Below, piece by piece: positions 58,841 through 64,000 of a stretch of 64,000 nucleotides of DNA. The DNA comes from Tenrec ecaudatus (lineage: Eukaryota > Chordata > Mammalia > Afrosoricida > Tenrecidae). Position 1 is the first letter of the stretch. The number at the start of each line of letters is the position of its first letter. The stretch covers positions 126,529,731 through 126,593,730 of the forward strand of contig NC_134535.1 of the NCBI RefSeq assembly GCF_050624435.1, given 5' to 3'. Position numbers and translations under genes: made by a program. The notes under the pieces were generated by a model. That model did not search any database, was not told the origin of the DNA, and worked only from the letters and a program-made list of their open reading frames with translations.

Positions 58841-60374
58841 CTTTCTGTCTTTGGGATTCTAACTCTATTAAATGGAAGGCCCAAGATTAAAATGTAGGCC
58901 ATTTGGGTAGATGCTGCTGCACTACTCTCTCGGGACACTTCCTCAAGCTTCCACAGGCATTCTCCCTTCTGTCTTCCAGCTCCCACAGGAGTCTTCCCCC
59001 TAGGCTTTCCAGAGACCCTTGTAGCCCACCTCACCCCAACAGCGCCCCTCCCTTCTCTCCCCATCCTCTTATTTGTCCCTTCAGTCACTCACACCCTACT
59101 TGCCTTTCCCCCTGCTTCCAAATACTCCTCCAGTTCCCCAGCTTTATCTGAAATTCAACTACATTCCTTTCATAATTCATCAGACTTCCTAAAGCAGTAG
59201 ACTACTCTGATTCTGCCCCCCTTTCACCTTTTTGGGTTCTCACCTTTATTTAAATGTTTCCTCCCACTTCTTGGCCTCTTGTTTGGACATAGAGCTCTGG
59301 GTGTCACTCCAGCCTTTAGTCCTCCTCCTTCTCCACTCCACTAGACTCTCTAAACGCCACTGAATTCCCCTGTCAGGGCTGCAGAGGACTCCCAAATATT
59401 TATTCCCAACTCAGCCTCTCTCCTCAATTCTGGGCCTACATTCCAAACAGCACAGGAATAGCTTTATGTGCATCTCCTCCCGTTACCCCAAACTCAACAC
59501 GGATCCAAAATGAAGTGCAGACCCCTTTTCCCAAAATAACTGTTCCTTCGCCTTTTCTCTGATGTGCCCACCTGGCTCACGTGCCCGGGACAGGCCCACT
59601 AGGAGGGAACCACTGGGAGGAGAAGCCTCTGGCTGGGAAGCCGTGGAAAGTGACGCTCGGAGCGTGAGTGTCTGGCTGTGGCGTCTAGGCTCGGTCCGAT
59701 GAGCTAGGCAGGGGACATGTGTATGCAGCAGAGCTTTGGAAGGCCGTGCTGCTTGGGTGGAAGAGCAATCAAAGAAGGAGACAGAGGTAGCAGCAAGAAC
59801 CATGAGGATGTTTTCGCTGTAATCGAGGTGAGAGGCACCACTTGGTTAAGGATGGTGGCATTTCCATGAGAACAAAGGAGAGGATAAGGGGTTGGGGGGG
59901 ATGTTTTCAAAGGGAGGAATGGTTGGGCTTTCACAGGAAACCAGGGATTGAGCAAAGAGCTGGGCTCTGTGGTTCATCAGGCGGTGATGCTGCCAGTGGC
60001 AGATGGGGACCCCAGGAAAGGAGCTATTCTGGAGGAAGATTAAGCCATAGAAACAGATCAAAAGCATTTACACAAAAGAGTCAAGAATTTTTGGAAAGTA
60101 GCACATTGTTTCCGGCTCACAGCAGAGCAAAGAAATGCAAATGCAGACAACAATGATATATTTTTCAGCTCTCAAATTACCACATCTAGATAACAATACC
60201 CAGCAGGCTGGCAAGGGTGCTAGTTAGTACTAGAGGCACGCAGCGACATCACCTAGACTTGGGGCCATGGACAGAGCCTTTCTATCCAATTTGTGACGTA
60301 CATCGGCTACTTCTATGTATTTATTTAGATTAACTTTTTTTAAAACTTATTTTAAACTATTTTTTCTTTTTTTT

Positions 60375-60590
60375 ATTGTTATATTAGGGGCTCATACACC
60401 TCCCATCACAGTCCATACATACATCAATTGTGAGAAGCACATTTGTACATTCATTGCCCTCATCACCCTCAAAATATTTGCTCTCCACTTAAGCCCCTGA
60501 CATCATGTCCTCATTTTTTCCCCTCCCTTCCCGCTCCCCACTCCCTCATGAACCCTTGATAATTTATAAATTATCATTTTGCCACATCCA
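60375..60590 (-). mobile_element. LINE-1-like 3' tail, short copy
   Basis: Starts with a T-rich run, then AGGGGCTCATACACCTCCCA and TGAACCCTTGATAATTTATA on the plus strand. This is the reverse complement of the tail family's last 200 bases. Confidence 0.75.
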
Positions 60591-60944
60591 TCAGCTACTT
60601 TTAAAAGTTCGTCTCTTTACTTTCATTTTTAGATTATCCTTAAAATAATAATTAATAAATGAAAGCCGAAATTTATGTACAAAAATAATCATTGTAGAAC
60701 GGTGCGCAGGGCAACGTCAGCCAAGAGGATAATGGCTGTCTGTTAGCGTGCGTTCATGTGATGGGATATTACACTGACACCAAAAATGATGTCTGCCATA
60801 ATTTTTGTTTTAAACATCATTTTAATGAGGTGGAAAACACTCAAGATTCTAGGCTGGGTTACTTAGAAAGAAACAAAACCAGTGAAATTAATAAATAAGA
60901 ATATATTTTTTAAATGTGTTATTGATTTTGACTCAACAAAATAC

Positions 60945-61115
60945 CAAACTTACTGCCCTTGAGTTGACTGCAGTTCATAGCAACCCTATGGGACAGGGTA
61001 GAATTCCCACTGTGGGTGTCAAGGCTGTAACTGTATGGGAGTAGAAAGGCGCATCTTTCTCCCATGGAGCAGCTGGTGGTTTTGAACTGCTGGCATTGCA
61101 GTTAGCAACAAGTTA
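60945..61115 (-). repeat. AfroSINE
   Basis: Minus-strand copy: TACTGCCCTTGAGTTGACTG, CCTATGGGACAGGGTAGAAT, TCTCCCATGGAGCAGCTGG, CATTGCAGTTAGCAAC. Confidence 0.75.
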
Positions 61116-61529
61116 ACTTTTCCAAAACATTCATATATCTGATACGGACCACACCTCCAAAGCAACTCATCCTCCAACTGATCATATCAAATCACATAAG
61201 GAAGTGATTGCCTTTTGGAAAAGCAACCAGCCTAATGTCTGCCAAACCATGGAGAATCATAGCTGGATCCAGTGGACACGTGACATTGACCATCCTACTC
61301 AAAACATAGATTTTTAGGTTGATGTAAACTAATCTTTATTCTTCAGTGTAGCTACTTTAACTACAAACAATACACAGACTTAAGCACGTGCTTTTCCCTT
61401 GTTCATCTCTCTAATATTACTACAATTTGATGTGAATCTTTCTATACGATTTTGTTTGCATCTGCAAACATTAGCTCACATACAGATGTAAGGACATGAC
61501 ATAGGATTCTGTACTTTAGCCCCTCCCGC

Positions 61530-61860
61530 CCCCGTGTTTATTCTCCAACAGTAGATCCTCTTTGCTGACATGTTTGTACATGGCTTTTGTCCATTTTCAC
61601 ATTGAATTGTTTGCATTTTTAGTATTGGTTTTTTAATGTCCCAGGTACCAGTTCTTTGTCAAACATGTGGCTTACTAATATTTCCTTACACTCTGTAAAT
61701 TGTTTTTTCACTTTCTTAACAAGGTCATTTGCAGAGCAAAAGTTAACATTTTTGATGAAGCCCAACTTTTATTTTTATGGTCTATGCTTGTGGTATTAAA
61801 TCTGAGACCTCTTTCCTCAGCTGGGTCCCAGTGGTTTTCTCCTCTGAATTTTGGTTTTTG
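61530..61860 (-). mobile_element. Older LINE-1 ORF2 3' coding remnant
   Basis: Reversed, the segment reads like the L1 ORF2 C-terminus: GACTTCATCAAAA-like, then KLLLCK-like and ISDKGL-like codons. The plus strand shows TTTGCAGAGCAAAAGTTAAC and CAGTTCTTTGTCAAACATGTG. It is more diverged than the tails around it. Confidence 0.6.
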
Positions 61861-61879
61861 TTTTTAATAAAAATGTTAT

Positions 61880-63175
61880 AATTTTGGAGGGGGGAAAATG
61901 AGGAGCTGATGTCAAGGTCTTAAGTGGAGAGCAAAGATTTTGAGAATGATGAGTGCAATGAATGTACAAATGTGCTTTACACAATTGATGTATGTATGGA
62001 TTATGATAAGAGTTGTATGATGGGTGAACAAGTAAATGTGGTGAAGAAAGCTGATGGTGCCCGGCTATCAAAAGAGATAGTGACTGGGGTCTTAAAGGCT
62101 TGAAGATAAACAAGCGGCCATCTAGCTCAGAAGCAACAAAGTCCACATGGAAGAACACACCAGCCTGTGTGATCGAGTGGTCCCAAAGGGATCAGTTACC
62201 AGGCATCAAAGAACAAAAAATCATATCATTGACTGCACACCTCCATGATAGGATCGCTGAAGACAAATGGGTGCATAAGCAAATGTGGTGAAGAAAGCTG
62301 ATGGTGCCCGGCTATCAAAAGAGATAGCGTCTGGGGTCTTAAAGGCTTGAAGGTGAACAAGCGGCCATCTAGCTCAGAAGCAAATAAGCCCACATGGAAG
62401 AAGCACACCGGCCAGTGCGATCACGAGGTGCCCAAGGGACCAGGTATAAGGCATCATGCAAAAAAAAAAAAAGATATGTGTGTGTATGTATGTGTATATA
62501 TGTGTATATGTATATATGTATGTGTATATATATATCATATTAAATGAAGGGGGAAGTGCAGAGTGGAGACCCAAGGCCCAAGTGTCGACCAATGGAGATC
62601 CCCTCATAGAGGGGTTTAGGAGAGGAGATGGGTTAATTAGGGTGAGAGGTAGTATCGATGAAGAACACAGCTTTCCCCCAGATCCTGGATGCTTCCTCCC
62701 CCCAACTACCATGATCCGAATTCTACCTTGCAGGGCTGGATAGGACAGAGGCTGTACACTGGTGTATATGAGGGTTGGAGACACAGGGAATCCAGGGTGG
62801 ATGATACCTTCAGGACCAAGGGTGTGAGGGACGATGCTGGGAGAGTGGGTTGGAAAGGGGGAACTGATTACAAGGATCCACATGTGACCTCTTCCTTGGG
62901 AGAGGGACAGCAGAGAAGGGGGGAAGGGAGACTCCGGATAGGGCAAGATATGACAAAATAACGATGTATAAATTACCAAGGGCATATGAGGGAGGGGGGA
63001 ATGAGGAGGGAGGGGGGGGGGAAAGAGGACCTGATGCAAGGGGCTTAAGTGGAGAGCAAATGCCTTGAGAATGAGTGGGGCAGGGAATGTATGGATGTGC
63101 TTTATACAATTGATGTATGTATATGTATGGATTGTGGTAAGAGTTGTATGAGCCCCCAATGAAATGATTTTTTAA
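61880..63175 (+). mobile_element. LINE-1-like 3' tails, plus strand, with internal tandem duplication
   Basis: First a short 3' end (61880-62030). Then two tandem copies of a roughly 240-base block beginning AAATGTGGTGAAGAAAGCTG (about 62033 and 62280). Then A-rich and TATG-rich runs (62460-62540) and a 630-base tail ending GAGCCCCCAATGAAATGATT. All are in the same orientation. Confidence 0.75.
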
Positions 63176-63219
63176 GAAGTTACAATTTTATCTTTAAACC
63201 GGTTTCATTTTGCGTTGAC

Positions 63220-64000
63220 TTTTTTTATTAAATCATTTTATTGGGGGCTCGTACAATTCTTATCACAATCCATACATACATCCACTGTGTCAAGAACACA
63301 TGTACATTTGTTGCCATCATCATTCTCAAAACATTTGCCTTCTGCTTGAGCCCTTAAAATCTGCTTCTCATTTCCCCCTCCCTCCCTGCTCCCCCCCCAC
63401 CTCGTGAACCCTTCATCATTCATAAATTATTATTATTTTGTCATATTACACTGTCCAACATCTCCCCCCGCCCTCTTCTCTGCTGTCCATCCCCCAGGGA
63501 GGAGGTTATACGTAGATTCTTGTAATCAGTTCCCCCTTTCTACCCTACATTCTCTCCACCCTCCAGGCATCACCACTCTCACCACTGGTCCTGAAGGAGT
63601 CATCTGTCCTGGATTCCCTGTTTCCAGTTGCTATCTGTACCTATGTACATCCTCTGGTCTAGCCAGATTTGTGAGGTAGAATTGGGATCATGATAGTGGG
63701 GGGTAGGAAGGATTTAAGAACTAGAGGAAAGATATATTTCTTCGCTGCTACCCTGCACCCTGAGTGGCTCATCTCCCCATAACCCTTCAGTAAGGGGGTG
63801 TCCGGTTGGCTACCATTGGGCTTTGAGTCTCCACTCTGCACTCACCCATATTTACAACGATATGATGTTTTGTTCCTTGATGCTTGATACCTGATCCCTT
63901 CGACAGCTCGTGGTCACACAGGCTGCTGTGCTTCTTCCATGTGGGCTTTGTTGCTTCTGAGCTAGATGGCCACTTGTTTATCTTCGAGCCTTAAAGACCC
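63220..64000 (-). mobile_element. LINE-1-like 3' tail, minus strand, running off the window
   Basis: Begins ATTAAATCATTTTATTGGGG, the reverse complement of the tail end, and keeps the family order to the window edge. It faces the plus-strand copy at 62540-63175 tail to tail. Confidence 0.8.

Larger units (their letters stand above)
56732..64000. other. CD4: CD4 intron upstream of the second D1 exon (continues past window)
   Basis: 7.3 kb with no exon recognised. It holds a mariner relic, several LINE tails, one SINE, microsatellites and unique C/T-rich sequence at 58840-59500 and 59500-60300. The absence of the first D1 exon and the leader exon suggests they lie beyond 64000. Confidence 0.6.

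Noticed and set aside
58900-59480. Possible missing CD4 D1 or leader exon
   Set aside because: C/T-rich sequence, but no frame with an Ig-like Cys motif, a signal peptide or splice sites of the right phase was found.
62374-63159. 261-residue minus-strand open frame in the LINE tail
   Set aside because: The frame lies in the reverse of a 3' non-coding tail and an AT microsatellite. It is open by chance.

Overview
This is a mammalian nuclear window with split genes, GT-AG introns, CpG-rich promoters and SINE/LINE repeats. It carries the block known in human 12p13.31 as CD4-GPR162-P3H3-GNB3-CDCA3-USP5-TPI1-SPSB2, in inverted orientation. Interspersed repeats narrow the host. There are more than a dozen tRNA-headed SINEs of the AfroSINE type, an RTE-type LINE whose 3' tail resembles the SINE tail, and many copies of one LINE-1-like 3' tail. 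This points to an afrotherian. The SINE subfamily looks tenrec-like, but the species is inference.

Layout, left to right: the 3' end of SPSB2 (+, 1-1056) converges on TPI1 (-, 1907-4622). A GC-rich promoter and minisatellite follow, then USP5 (-, 6158-18651). USP5 stands head to head with CDCA3 (+, 19819-21316) across about 1.2 kb of promoter DNA. Next come GNB3 (-, 23912-28969), P3H3 (-, 30543-42441), GPR162 (-, 44569-47911) and the 3' two thirds of CD4 (-, 52056-56731). The last 7.3 kb is CD4 intron, made mostly of repeats.

I rebuilt the coding exons by hand from splice sites and reading frame. All complete genes close in frame: TPI1 249 aa, USP5 858 aa, CDCA3 266 aa, GNB3 340 aa, P3H3 731 aa, GPR162 589 aa. 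Every key catalytic or ligand motif that I looked for is present. The genes do not form one pathway. They are a conserved, dense housekeeping and tissue-specific cluster: glycolysis (TPI1), ubiquitin recycling (USP5), mitotic-entry control (CDCA3), G-protein signalling (GNB3), collagen modification (P3H3), an orphan receptor (GPR162), the T-cell co-receptor (CD4) and a ubiquitin-ligase adaptor (SPSB2).

I found no wholly new biological system. The points most worth a second look are: an in-frame N-terminal extension of TPI1 that reads through its own TATA box; a textbook CDE-CHR cell-cycle promoter at CDCA3; a cluster of CRX-type sites upstream of GNB3; loss of the CD4 domain-2 disulfide; a NAGNAG acceptor at the last CD4 exon; clean LINE insertions with target-site duplications; and a large tail-to-tail inverted LINE repeat at the right edge.
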